64,000 bases of DNA from Heterobasidion occidentale (taxonomy: Eukaryota; Basidiomycota; Agaricomycetes; Russulales; Bondarzewiaceae). The position numbers and the translations under genes are program-made. Below, one piece after another: positions 1 to 10,711 of the stretch. The notes under the pieces were generated by a model. That model saw only the letters and a program-made list of their open reading frames with translations. It was not told the origin of the DNA and did not search any database. Numbering within the stretch: the first letter of the stretch is position 1; each line of letters starts with the position of its first letter. The stretch spans positions 3,224,001-3,288,000 of the forward strand of contig JBCAQO010000002.1 of the NCBI GenBank assembly GCA_039111635.1, given 5' to 3'.

Positions 1-105
1 GAGGTACGCTTTTCCCGACATCACTCCATTTCCCATCTCCACCCTTCTTTCCTCTCGCATTTTCCACCCACGCCATCGATCACATCCCTCTCTGACCGAC
101 ATCGC

Positions 106-2571
106 ATGCTCTCTCAGCATACGGGCAAGGATCCCGACAAAGTGGAACCATAACCCCTCGGACCTTGAACAGTCTCACCGCCATCGCAGGCCAGGAAGGC
201 GACGAGGAAGACTGGGAGAGAGAAATGGCCCGCATGAGAAGCGAAGAAGAGGTGGGCCTCTCTCTTGCCCGTCCTCGTCGCCGATCCTCATCTCTGACCC
301 TCATTGTTTTTTTTTTCTTCAGGCGGCGTACTCGAACCCCGACCATCCTCAACATCAACAGATGATCGACTCCCAGTCCGGCGTCTCCCCGCTGTCTCCC
401 CACTTTCATGCCATCCCCTCGCCCCCTCCGGCTGGTTCGGGGGTGCGCAGGCATCAGAGTCTCACCTACGGCGCAGCGACGGGCGGCGTCCGGCGGATGG
501 CCTCTTCTGGCCTCAAGCGTGCTGGCACTCTTCAGGCGCAGATCAGAGCCCCCGGTCAGCCCCCGCAGAGCCCCAGCCCGACCAACGCCGAGGAGGAATA
601 CGAATACGACGAGGGCTCCAACGGCCACGAAGACGAGGCGTACTTTAGCCGCCAGCCGTCCGCCCAGGCGCAGCAGGCGCAGAGCCAGTATCCCACGAGC
701 CCGATCGGCCGCTCCCCGTGGAGCACGCCGAGCAACGAATGGCGCACGCCCGCCGGCTCGTCGAACCTCGTCGGCAACAACAGCAGCAGCAACGTCGCCA
801 TCGACGACGTCCAGCGCGCGCTCTCCTCGCTCGACATCAATCACCAGCAGCAGCAGCAGCAGCAGCAACAGCAACAACAACAAAACCAAGGCTACCCGCA
901 GCCCGGCTACCCTGGGGGACAGTCCGCCCACCCGCCGCGATTCAACCCGCCGCACCCGCCGCCGCAGCAGATGCCGGGCATGCGGCCGGGCGCGAACGGC
1001 GGGGGCGGGGGGCGCAAGCTCCAGCTTGTGACGGACCTGGATGGGCGCAACGCGCCGCTGACGGGCCCGAATGCAGGCCCGGTCAGCGCTTCGGCGTATG
1101 TGCCGCCGATCGGGCAGCAGCCCCTGCAGCAGCAGCAACAGCAGCAGCAGCAGCAGCGCGGGGGGCCCGAGCGGGACGAGCGCGCGTACACGGCGTCGGG
1201 GGCGTGGGACCAGAAGGAGCGGGTCCTGCAGGGCCGCACGTCGAACCCGAACCTGAACTACATGTACGCTCAGCAGCAGCAGCAGCAGCAGGGGAAGCCC
1301 GGCGCGCCGGGGGTGCCGAACGTGCCTACGATTCCTGCGCAGTATCTGCAGCAGGGCATGGGCGGGGGCTCGAGGATGGGCGGTGCGGGCCCCGGGCAAG
1401 GGCAGGCGGGGCTCGCTGGGCAGCAGGCGTTCCTGACGTCTCCCGTGGATGTTCCGACGCTGATCGCGACCAAGGGGTACAACCCCGCGAACTTTGACGT
1501 GCGACCTACGTTTGTGGGTGACATTCACGCTGCGTGGCTGGTCGAGGGCTGACAGGGTTGCAGGCGCGATACTTTGTGATCAAGTCGTACATGGAGGACG
1601 ACGTGCACAAGTCGCTCAAGTACGAGATCTGGAGCTCGACGGACCCCGGGAACAAGCGGCTGGACAAGGCGTTCAAGGAGACGGCCGGGCGAGGCCCGAT
1701 CTACCTCTTCTTTAGCGTGAACGCCAGGTGCGTGGTCCCCCCGCCTCTCTCCGTGATCCACATCCAACCAATTTCATTGTTGTCTCGCAGCGGGCACTTC
1801 TGCGGGATGGCCGAGATGTTGACACCGGTACGCTCGATCGTCGGACTCGCCGCCGGGACGCGGATCGGCTGACGGCATCGGTTGACAGGTCGACTACACG
1901 CGCAGCAGCACCGTTTGGGCATCCGACAAGTGGAAGGGCGTTTTCAAGGTCCGATGGATCTTCGTCCGCGACATCCCCAACGCCAACCTCCGTCACATCC
2001 GTCTCAAGTAAGCACTCCCTTCCACCCCGTCTCTCTCGTCCCGGCGCTCACCTCGTCCTACCGCAGCAACACCCAGGAGAGGAAGCCCGTCACCAACTCC
2101 CGCGACACCCAGGAGCTCCTCCCCGACGCCGGCCAGGAGATGCTCCGCATCTTCCACACCCACCCCGCGCGCACCTCGCTCCTCCAGGACTTTGCCTTCT
2201 ACGAGGTACGTCTCCCACCCGCAGCCGCCATCCCCGCGCGCTGACGCGCCGCATGCGCCACCCAGCTGCAGTCCATGCAAAAGATGCAGGCGGGCCCCGT
2301 GCCGCCCCAGGCCGCCGCCTCGCCGCAGGGCTCGTCGCCCTCCCCGCCGCAGCAGCACGCGTTCGCGGCGATCAACCAGGCCAACACGCTCGCCTACGCG
2401 TCGCACCAGCTGCAGATGCCGCAGATCACCCCGATGATGCAGATGCAGATGGCGTCGCCGTTCGTGAGCCCGCACGCGATGCACAGCGTCATGCGCAACC
2501 CGAGCCCCGTCCCCGTCGCCCACGGCCAGGGATACATGGGCATGAGCGGCGTGCCCGGCTTCTCGTCGTGA
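106..2571 (+). CDS. YTH-domain m6A RNA-binding protein (YTHDF/Pho92 type)
   Basis: Reader of N6-methyladenosine in mRNA, expected in the cytoplasm. Eight exons (106-141, 195-251, 323-1513, 1564-1727, 1791-1827, 1889-2007, 2067-2205, 2266-2571) give 682 residues with matching phases throughout. The YTH domain is at about residues 426-580: RYFVIKSY, the cage tryptophan in [33 protein letters not shown] and [12 protein letters not shown] appear in the YTHDF order. The first 425 residues are low complexity, with several glutamine runs and Pro/Gly stretches; the last 100 are Met/Gln/Pro-rich. The first exon is least certain: it relies on a 53-nt intron (142-194). If that is wrong, the first in-frame ATG is at 225. 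No frame break is needed. Family assignment is firm; target RNAs cannot be inferred. Confidence 0.94.
842..890 (+). repeat. CAG/CAA trinucleotide run in YTH gene
   Basis: Uninterrupted CAG then CAA codons encode a glutamine run in the disordered N-terminal part of the YTH protein. Shorter CAG runs follow at about 1126-1157 and 1271-1291. Such runs are prone to length change between strains. Confidence 0.9.
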
Positions 2572-3588
2572 ACGCGAACGCGAACGTAAACGCAAACGTA
2601 AACGTGAGTCTCTGCGCGCGCGCGCGCCGTGGACGGTAGGATCAGAACAATCGCTTTCGCCATTGGATATAGATATTTTGCTGTCATATATGTTCTCGCC
2701 TCGGTCGACCCGCCTCCGCGCTCCCTTGCTTTTCCCTCTTTTCTTTTTCTTGTCTAATACCGTGTACGATAATCTCACGACGACACCTTCGTCAGACCCG
2801 TCCATGCAAACTTCCTTTCTTCGCTACTAACTAACTAACCGCCTGCGCTCCTTCCCTCCTTCCGTTTTTCTCTCTCTTCCTCTTCGTCGATTCCCGTGGG
2901 CCCTTACGTGCTCGCGGGAACGTCCCCGGTCGTGCTTTTCTTCTACCGTTTCCGTTTGTATGTCTGCTGCTGCTGCTGCCCGTGTCTAGTATCCCAAGCT
3001 ACGGTTTACACAGTGCTCCTCCTCTCCTCCCCTCCTCTCTCCGTCTTCCCGCATGCATCTCGGACGAGGAACGTCACACAGTGAACGGACGTGGACCATC
3101 GCTTGTTCGCTAGCTAGCCTGTACTTGTTTTCCGTGCGCACGCACACACGCACACATACACACACACAACCTCACACACTCACACCTTCGCACACTCGGA
3201 TCGAAATGGTATGCTACTACTGCCTACAGCTTTCGCCTCGTCGCGGCTTTCGTCCTCTTTGTTTTTGTTTTTGTGGTTGTGTTTGTTTTTGTTTCGTTTC
3301 TTTTTAATCAACGAATACAAGTTGTTTGCGAGTCTTGCGAGCCGGGGACTCGGATGCGGCGTGCGATGAGCTGAGCTGAGCCGAGCGCGGCTCGCGTCGA
3401 CGCGACTCCGGCTCGGGGGGCTTGATCACTTTCTGCGACCTGCTCTCAGCTCTGCGCCGGCGACCATGAACAACTGATCGCATTGGCCTGCAAACGGCCT
3501 CTTCTTCTATCTAGCAAGATCACACACACATAAGCACACACACACACACGCTCGATTCGCTAACGGAACGCCGACGACCTAGGGAGAC
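2572..3588. other. Intergenic, pyrimidine-rich with simple repeats
   Basis: About 1 kb between the YTH and TilS genes with no supportable gene. It holds a small tandem array of a CGAACG/GTAAAC-like unit right after the YTH stop (2572-2605), C/T-rich tracts, CA-rich stretches (about 3137-3190 and 3522-3550) and T/G-rich sequence (3258-3304). It probably carries the YTH 3' UTR and the TilS promoter. Confidence 0.6.
3523..3550. repeat. CA microsatellite upstream of TilS gene
   Basis: Alternating C and A with one short interruption, about 40-65 bp upstream of the TilS start codon. A similar CA-rich block lies at about 3137-3190. Confidence 0.85.
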
Positions 3589-5663
3589 ATGGGACATCTC
3601 GGCCCCATCCTCGAGAGCGAGTTTCTGCGCATGCTGCAGCGGTGCATGCCGCCCGCGGGGTGGCCCGCCAAGCTCGGTACGTGCAGTCGCCGTGCTTTCC
3701 ACACCACCGCACCCCACGCTCACGCTCACGCACGCCGCACAGCGGTCGCCCACTCCGGCGGCGCGGACTCGACGTGCCTCCTCTACCTCCTCACCCAGCT
3801 CACGAAGGCGCCCCCACCGTCGGCGTCAGCGTCCGCGCCCGCGTCGGCGCGCACGCACGCGCGCGCGCTGCCGCGCTCGATCATCTCGCTCACGGTGAAT
3901 CACGGGCTGCAGGACGCCTCGGACGGCATGGCGGCGCACTGTGCGCGCACCGCGCGCGCGCTCGGCGTGCCGCACCGCGAGCTGCGCGTCCCGTGGGGCG
4001 TCGCGCCGTTCCCCGCGCGGCCGGGCTCGAACACCGGCGCGGGCACGGATGCGGGCGCGGGCGCGGGCGGGGGCGCGACGGAGGGCGTGGCGCGGGACGC
4101 GCGGTACCACGTGCTGGTGCGCGCGATGGCGGCGGACGGGGCGGACGCGATCGCGTTCGGGCACCATGCGGATGACCAGGTGGAGACGGCGCTGATGCGG
4201 CTTGCGCGGGGGAGCTCGGTGCTGGGGCTCGCTGGGATGCGGCGGGTGCGGCGGTGGGGGATGGGGATGGGGAGGGAGGAGGGCGATCTGGGGTGGGCGG
4301 GCGCGCGGGGGATGGGGAGGTGGATCGTGCGGCCGCTGTTGACGGTTGGGAAGGTGAGCGTTCTGTCGGCTGGGTGGATGAGTGGGTGTGTGGGCGGGCG
4401 CTGAGGGGTTGTGCGTGCGTGTGTGCGTGCTAGGACAGGATCCTCGCGACGTGCGAAAAGGCGGGGCTGGAGTACGTCGACGACCCGAGCAACTTCCAGC
4501 CGGAGCTCACGCTGCGCAACGCCGTGCGGCAGATGCTCGACCGTGCCGCGTCCTCCTCCTCCTCAGCAGGCGGTGAGCCCCTCGTCCGTTATTTTCTCCC
4601 TCGCTGTGGCGCTGCGCCCGACGCCGACGCGCTTTGCAGGCCCTGCCTCCGTCCGTCTCGGGCGACCTGCCTGAGCGCCTGGCGGAGGACCTCCGGACGA
4701 TCGTGAAGGCCGCCGAGAGCGCCGATCTGCCGATCCCGCTGGACCTCTCTGGGAGCCGCGAAGAGCTCCGGGGCGCGATTCTATCTTTCACCGAGCACGC
4801 AGAAAACATTGAGAGCCAGGGTACCGCATCCGCTCTCATCGTCCCCATTGATACTGACCCTCTCCGCAGCCAGCGCCTTCATCAGCCGCCACTCCGTCGC
4901 CTCGCCGCCGTCCACCTTCCTCTTCTGCACGGACAAAATCCAGAACATGGACGACCCCGCCGTGAACGCCGCCGTCCTCTACCGCATCCTGCGCTACGTC
5001 TCCCCCGCGCCGTGGGGCTCCAACGTCGCCGAGGGCCGCCGCCGCAGCGAGGGCATCGCGCGCCTCGCCGACCGCCTCTGGAACACGCCCGCCGCCGCCG
5101 CGCAGGCGCAGGCGGAGCGCCACCCGTTCGCGTCCGTCGGCAAGGTCCTCTGGAACCCGATCCGCATCGGCAGCGACGGCCGCCTGCGCTACGAGACGCC
5201 GCAGCCGTACGAGCGCTACGGCTGGATCGCGTCGCGCGCGCCGCCCTCGACGCGCGAGCCCAACCCCACCGTCATGGACGTCACCGACAGCGTCGCCGCC
5301 GCGCTCGCCGCGCACGCGCACCCGGGCGCGAACGACGCGCTGGAGGTGCTCTACGACAACCGCTTCCTGCTGACCTTCCGCCTCGCCGCGGCGCCGCCGG
5401 CGCTCCTCCCGTCGCTCGTGGCGGGGCACGCGCGCATCGTCGTCGAGCCGCAGTCGCGCTGGTTCTGGCCGCGCGTCGTCCTGCGCCAGACGCTGCCCGA
5501 GCCGGGCGACACGACGCTCGCGAGCGTGCCGGCGCAGGAGATGATGTGGTACAGCGGGAACCTCCGGCGCCGGGCGGTTGCGGCTGCGACTCCGGCGTCA
5601 CCCGGTGCTGAGGAGGGTTCGTGGGTCGACGTACGGTTCATACGCGTCATGAATGATTTTTGA
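3589..5663 (+). CDS. tilS: tRNA(Ile)-lysidine synthase, TilS family
   Basis: N-type PP-loop ATPase predicted to convert the wobble C of tRNA-Ile(CAU) to lysidine, presumably for mitochondrial translation. Five exons (3589-3676, 3743-4353, 4434-4583, 4640-4820, 4870-5663) give 607 residues. The P-loop SGGADST is completed across the first intron (about residue 33). It is followed by VNHGLQDASDGM and GHHADDQVETALMRLARG, then DDPSNFQPELTLRN, all typical of TilS. The C-terminal half is poorly conserved and Ala/Arg-rich. Exon 3 needs comment: the strong-looking GTGAGC donor at 4573 breaks the frame, while GTCCGT at 4584 keeps it, and the same hexamer is used as a donor in the WC-2 and esterase genes here. 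Coding GC is extreme. No clear presequence was seen. Confidence 0.92.
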
Positions 5664-6046
5664 GCGCCATACATACACCCACATCAGCTTGTGACGTAGT
5701 GCGCGCGTTGAAGACCCCGAGACCCCATCGCGCACGCACGTGATGAGAAAGCGATCCCAAGAAGCCTCGGACACCTTCCAAACGATCCGCGGCTGTTGGA
5801 GCGGGATGTCGACGTTGACATGCAATGACAGGCGACGACGATGACAATGTACACACATAAAAAGCCAGCGACAGAATTACACATTATGGTACCAACCGAC
5901 GAACCCGCTCGTGAGACAGCCCCCCCAGCCCTCGCGCTACTGATACAGATAACAAGCCGACTGCTCTATGTCATGACCGATCCCGAACACCGAACCCACC
6001 CACCCACCCGTACTAACTCGACACGGTCGCCCGCGCCGCGCGGACG
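5664..6046. other. Intergenic between convergent TilS and WC-2 genes
   Basis: 383 bp shared by the two 3' ends. No gene or repeat of note was seen. Confidence 0.6.
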
Positions 6047-7588
6047 TCACGGAGGGACCGTGGTGTCCAGCATTTTTCGCGAGCCGTCGCCGCCGCCGCC
6101 GCCCGCCTCGTTCGCCTCCTCGAACTTGCGCACCTTCTTCGCCCACCGGAGCCCGCAGGCGTTGCAGAGCGTTTTCGGGCCCTGTGGCCCCTGCAGACGC
6201 GGACAAGAACGGGGACGCGCGCAACACGGTCAGCCGCGGCGCGGCGCGGGGGAGGGCACAAGCACGACGGACCTTTCTCCATTCCGGCGAGTCCGTGCGG
6301 CCGCAGGTGACGCACACATGCTGGTCCGTGGGGTACACCCTCTTCGCCTGCGGGCGGAATTCGCGTCGTCAGCGCGACGCGGCACGCAAGCGCGAGGCAA
6401 GAGAGAAGAGGGGAGGGAGGGAGGCCAGGAACGGACGACCCACCTTCTTGCGCCGCGATTCGTCCGTGTCGTCCTCGGGCCCCGGCGCACCCGCACCCGC
6501 AGCTGCGCTATTAGCGCCCGCCCCTGCTCCTGCGCCCGCCCCCGGCCCAGCCCCCATCCCCATCCCCATCCCCGCCGGCGCATGCGACGGACCGCCGTAC
6601 GTGTGCGACGCGACGGAGTAGTACGGGTAGTCGGTGCTGAAGGGCTGCGCGGCGTCGAGCCCCAGGTGGACCGCGAGCTGGGACGACATGCTCCCGGACC
6701 CGAACGGGATGCTCGCGCGCGAGGCGGCCGCCGCGGCCGCCTGCGTCGCGCCCAGCTCCTGCGAGCGCGTGCGGAGGGCCTGCAGGCGCTCCTGGAGGCG
6801 CACGTGCTCGACCTTGAGCTCCAGGAAGGTGTTCAGCCTACCCACCGGCAAATCAGCATCGAGAAACGCTCGGCAGCAATTCGGCGAGCGGGCGCGGACG
6901 CGAGATGATGAGGGAAAGGGGGGGAGGGAGGAGAGGGGGAGAGGGGGCGTACATTGCGATGTTCCTGCTGGGGTACGGCTTCGCCACCGCGAAGAAGCAG
7001 CTGCACTCGTCGTCGGGGCCGACGTGCGGGTATCCCAGGATCTCGAAGAGGACCTCCTTCTGCGGGGCGTGGTACTCGGCCGCGCCGTAGTACTCCGGCT
7101 TGCACTTGAGTCGCGCGTAGGTGAGGAGGTCGCCGCGCGCGGCGATCGCCTGGGCGAACATCCCGCGGAAGCTGTCCCTGTCGTTCGCTGCGCGCACGCG
7201 CCGTGAGCGAGCGATCGATCGCGCGGCACGGCACGGCGCGGGGGGGGTAGCGAGAGAGAGAGGGGGGGGGGGCGCACGCACCGTTCATGAGCTCGATGAG
7301 GTCGCCGTCGACGAGCTCCTCGTCCTTCCAGCCGAGCAGCTCCTGGACGGCGTGTCCGCAGAAGAGGACCTTGCAGGACGCGGAGAGGACGAGGATGATG
7401 GCCTCGCTGAGCTCTGAGATGAGGAGGTCGGCCCAGCGCTTGCGCTTCATGAACTCGAACGCGGGGGGCTGCTTGAGGGGCGGGGGTGGCTGCTGCTGCT
7501 GCTGCTGTAGCTGGCCCAGGAGTTTGTTTTGGCTGGAGGGGCCCGCGCCTGCGCTGGATGAGCTCGCGGGGGAGAGAGAGGGGGACAT
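6047..7588 (-). CDS. wc-2: White collar 2 homologue (PAS plus GATA zinc finger)
   Basis: Transcription factor that pairs with the flavin photoreceptor WC-1 to drive blue-light responses. Five exons (7588-7282, 7187-6953, 6837-6444, 6347-6273, 6190-6047) give 384 residues. A single PAS domain spans about residues 60-185 ([46 protein letters not shown]). A coiled stretch ([18 protein letters not shown]) and a Gly/Ala-rich linker follow. A C-terminal GATA finger with C-X2-C-X18-C-X2-C spacing begins [14 protein letters not shown] and ends [12 protein letters not shown]; its two halves lie on separate exons. The exon 4 donor is GTCCGT. An in-frame upstream ATG lies within the 5' region, but the start at 7588 gives the expected N-terminus. 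No flavin-binding motif is seen, as expected for WC-2. Length is somewhat short for the family. Confidence 0.94.
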
Positions 7589-8081
7589 GGGAGCAGGGAC
7601 TGGCCACCGCGGTGAGGACAGGGGCGGGGAGGGCGTCGTATTTAATTCATGGGTGCGGTTCCAGTCGGTTGTACGCCGGCCATGGCGCGTGCCCCGTGCG
7701 TCCCCTCGGAGTCTCCCGGTGGCCGTGCCACATTCAGTCATCCGGCCTAGAATCCCTCCCCTCAGCCGCGGCCCTCGCACGAAGGGCCTCGTCCCCGCAC
7801 CCCAAATATCCACTCAATATACATGTCATCATCATCGCATTAGATCGTTATCGCTACATCGTAAACGTCCCATTCCACTCTATAAACAAAGACGACCACG
7901 ACGACCACGACCACGGCGCTCAGAGTTCGCTGTCAGCAACGGAACACGGAAAAAAAAATTACGAGGAAAAGGGACCGTCTTTCACAGCCGCAATGCCCGG
8001 CGATGGACGATACCCGTACGCTAGTCTATTTCGCTCTATCCCCTGTCTATCTGGACTCTATCCCCGCACGGCGACCGACGC
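7589..8081. other. Intergenic between WC-2 and SDR genes
   Basis: About 490 bp holding the WC-2 promoter and the 3' end of the SDR gene. A long GC-rich frame continues upstream of the WC-2 start but lacks conserved sequence. No separate gene is supported. Confidence 0.55.
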
Positions 8082-9730
8082 TTAGATGATGCAGTAGCCC
8101 CCATCCACGCGGATTTCCGACCCGGTCATGAACCGGGACGCGTCACTGGCGAGGAACACGACGGCGCCCTGGAGCAACAACAACAACTGGTTAGTGGCCT
8201 GACGGCGCCTGCACCCGTCGCTCTTCCACTTACGGCCAAGTCTTCTGGTTCACCCATCTGCAACATCATCGATCAGTGACACGCCGCGATATGTAGAATG
8301 GGCCGCTCAACGTACCCGTCCCATCGGCGTCAGGCTCTCCCATGTTTTCTAAAACCGACATTCTAGTGGCGCCCGCGGTCGAGACCTCGATCGACTCACC
8401 TTCAGCTCTTGGTCATGGGCCAAGATCGTTTTGGTCAATTTCGTCAACATGTAACCGGGGCTGCGGGGCGCGTTTATCAGCACCAGGCACTCGCGTCGAT
8501 TTCGGATGCCGTCTTTTACCTCAGACAGTTCACGCGGACGCCCTTCTTCGCCCACTCGACCGCTAGGCTGGACGCCATGTGCCGCACAGCTACACGGGAA
8601 GCGCGTGAGCCGCGCGCCGACGAATGAGAGGCCGCCGCAACGTACCGGCTTTTGACGCGTTGTACGGCGTCTGGGGCTACATGTCGAGCACGGAACAACG
8701 TCAGCACGTGGGCCCGGAGATCCCAGGACATGAATTTCCAACCTGGGGAACGTTGACGATCTGAGCCTAGATCAGTATTACGTAAAATGCGGGGTAGCGT
8801 CGAGCCCTCACGTTCGCGCTCATGCTCGCCACGAGCACGATGCTCCCGCCGCCTTGCGGTATCATGTTGCGCGCCGCCTCGCGGGCGGTGAAGAACGCCC
8901 CGTGCACGTTGATGTCGTACAGGCGCTTTATGCGGTCGAACGGGTAACTGATTACATCATGTGAAACTCCAATGTGGGGCGGGGGATGACAACGGCGACT
9001 CACTCGAAGGCGGAATAGTTCTCTACGATACCTGCGAAGCGAAGCAGGCAACGAAAAAAAAACGATGAAATTTTCTGCGTTTGAAAACGGGGGCGAGAAA
9101 GATGCACGCACCGGCCGAGGCGACGACGGAATCGACGCGCCCGAAGCGGTCGATGGTCTCCGCGAAGGCCTTTTGGACGGAGCGCTCGGAGGAGACGTCG
9201 CACTCGAGGCCGACGACGTTGAAGTCGCTCGGGCTTAGATCGCTGTTAACTTGAGTCTCTTCAGAAACGGCACGTCCGCCGAGAGCGCGCGGGGAGAGGG
9301 CACTGACGGCAGGCGGACGCAACGAGCTCCTGGGCGGCATCCTGTGCCTCGGACTGTTTCAGGTCGACGATGGCCATGTTGGTGCATCCGCTGGTGGAGG
9401 CGCGCACGTCAGTGAGTTTTGAAAAGTCGGGGCGTGATGGAGGACGCAGGGCACGCACGAGCGAACGAAGGCGCGGCAGAACTCGTTGCCCAGGCCGCGG
9501 GCGCCCCCAGTGACCACGCAGACCTGCACGTCGCCCGACAGCACCGGTGAGAAACGCAGTCCGGAAAGGGCGCGAGAGCTGTGTGAGACACGCACCTTGC
9601 CCTCCATCGAGAACTCGGGAAGCACTCGCGGGGCCTTGGTGCTCTGGAGGCGTGCGTGGACGAGGGATTGCCTCGAGGAGGCGAGGGCACGGGTGGCGAG
9701 CGGGAGCGCGCGGGAGACGAGGGAGGACAT
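8082..9730 (-). CDS. Short-chain dehydrogenase/reductase, polyol dehydrogenase type
   Basis: NAD(P)-dependent oxidoreductase of the classical SDR family. Thirteen exons (9730-9596, 9523-9459, 9390-9319, 9242-9112, 9031-9004, 8947-8812, 8766-8743, 8676-8646, 8589-8520, 8460-8400, 8348-8316, 8257-8234, 8168-8082) give 298 residues with every phase consistent. The cofactor loop is TGGARGLG (about residue 51). The catalytic serine lies in LVASMSAN and the Tyr/Lys pair in [29 protein letters not shown] and the closing [12 protein letters not shown] resemble mannitol, D-arabinitol or sorbose reductases. The substrate is not certain. The Arg/Ser-rich N-terminus could be a mitochondrial presequence. 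Intron density is extreme, with five exons of 33 nt or less. The exon 3 donor is GTCCGC. Confidence 0.92.
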
Positions 9731-10711
9731 TGTTGTGGGAGAGAGAGAGAGGGAAACGGGAGGGAGCGTGAGTTGGCAGCTGGAGAATTTAAAGCAGCCG
9801 CGTCTGGGGAGCCTAACACTCAGATGACCACGGACCGAGCCGTCCGACCCAGCGCGACTCAAGAGGCACTTGCCGTCCTCTCGACGACGACCTCCAGATT
9901 CCAGGCATAATTGCTTTTATGCTTCCGTCGCGTCTCAAATTTTCCATCGATATCCAAATATCTACCGGCCATTGCTTCGCGAAGCTCAACCCCCACGCCG
10001 TAAATAGCATGTCTGCCCCGCGCTGCGCATAGCCGAGAGCCGACCCCAGACGAGAAGCCTCTGGCGCCGGGGCCAAACGCGCGCTGGCTGCGGGGTCTGG
10101 GGAGGGCGCCCTGCCCTAATCCCGATGCTCGACGGAGCGGTTGCAAGCCTTAATATTGATTGATCCCAACAGCTCGCTCGAGTTTCAGACAGTGCATTAC
10201 ACACCTCCCTCCGAGCCAGATGGATAAATGTGTCAGTGTAGTCGAGAGATTCAGAGAGCTCCGATGATTGTATGGTATATAGCATATATAGGTACCGCAG
10301 CCGGTAGGGAGGCAATCATAGGACAAGAGCGAGGTAATGGCCAACTCATGCTGGAGAGAGAAAACGAACGTGGGTATCCAGAACTTAAAAGCGCAACAGT
10401 ATCCTAAGTAAACGACGAATCGGAATTAAACAAATACACACGAAAGTGCTCCGGAACGTGGATCGAAGGGTGAAGCCACACCGTGCCCCAGGCGACGACG
10501 AAGGTGAAACACGTGGAACGAGTGAACGCGAGAACGGCAATGTGGCGCGGCACGGCGCGCGGGGCATAGGAGGGTGATGGACGGCAGGCACAGAAGCGAT
10601 GGGTGGATCATAGACGTGGGGAGAGCATGCTCGCGAAAAGGTAGTACAGAGAGCGCAAGCGCGAGGTGAATGAAGACGGTCGACGCGGCCAGCACCAGCT
10701 GGGAGGGGAGA
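9731..10711. other. Intergenic between SDR and kinesin genes
   Basis: Nearly 1 kb upstream of the SDR start and downstream of the kinesin stop. Short open frames exist on both strands but none has recognisable motifs, and none is supported as a gene. Confidence 0.55.

Noticed and set aside
80..1528. A 482-codon open frame on the minus strand
   Set aside because: It is antisense to the YTH gene and arises from CAG repeats and extreme GC3; its product is Leu/Arg/Val runs without family motifs.
4573..4578. GTGAGC as the third TilS donor
   Set aside because: It is the better-looking site but throws the downstream conserved sequence out of frame; GTCCGT 11 bases on fits.
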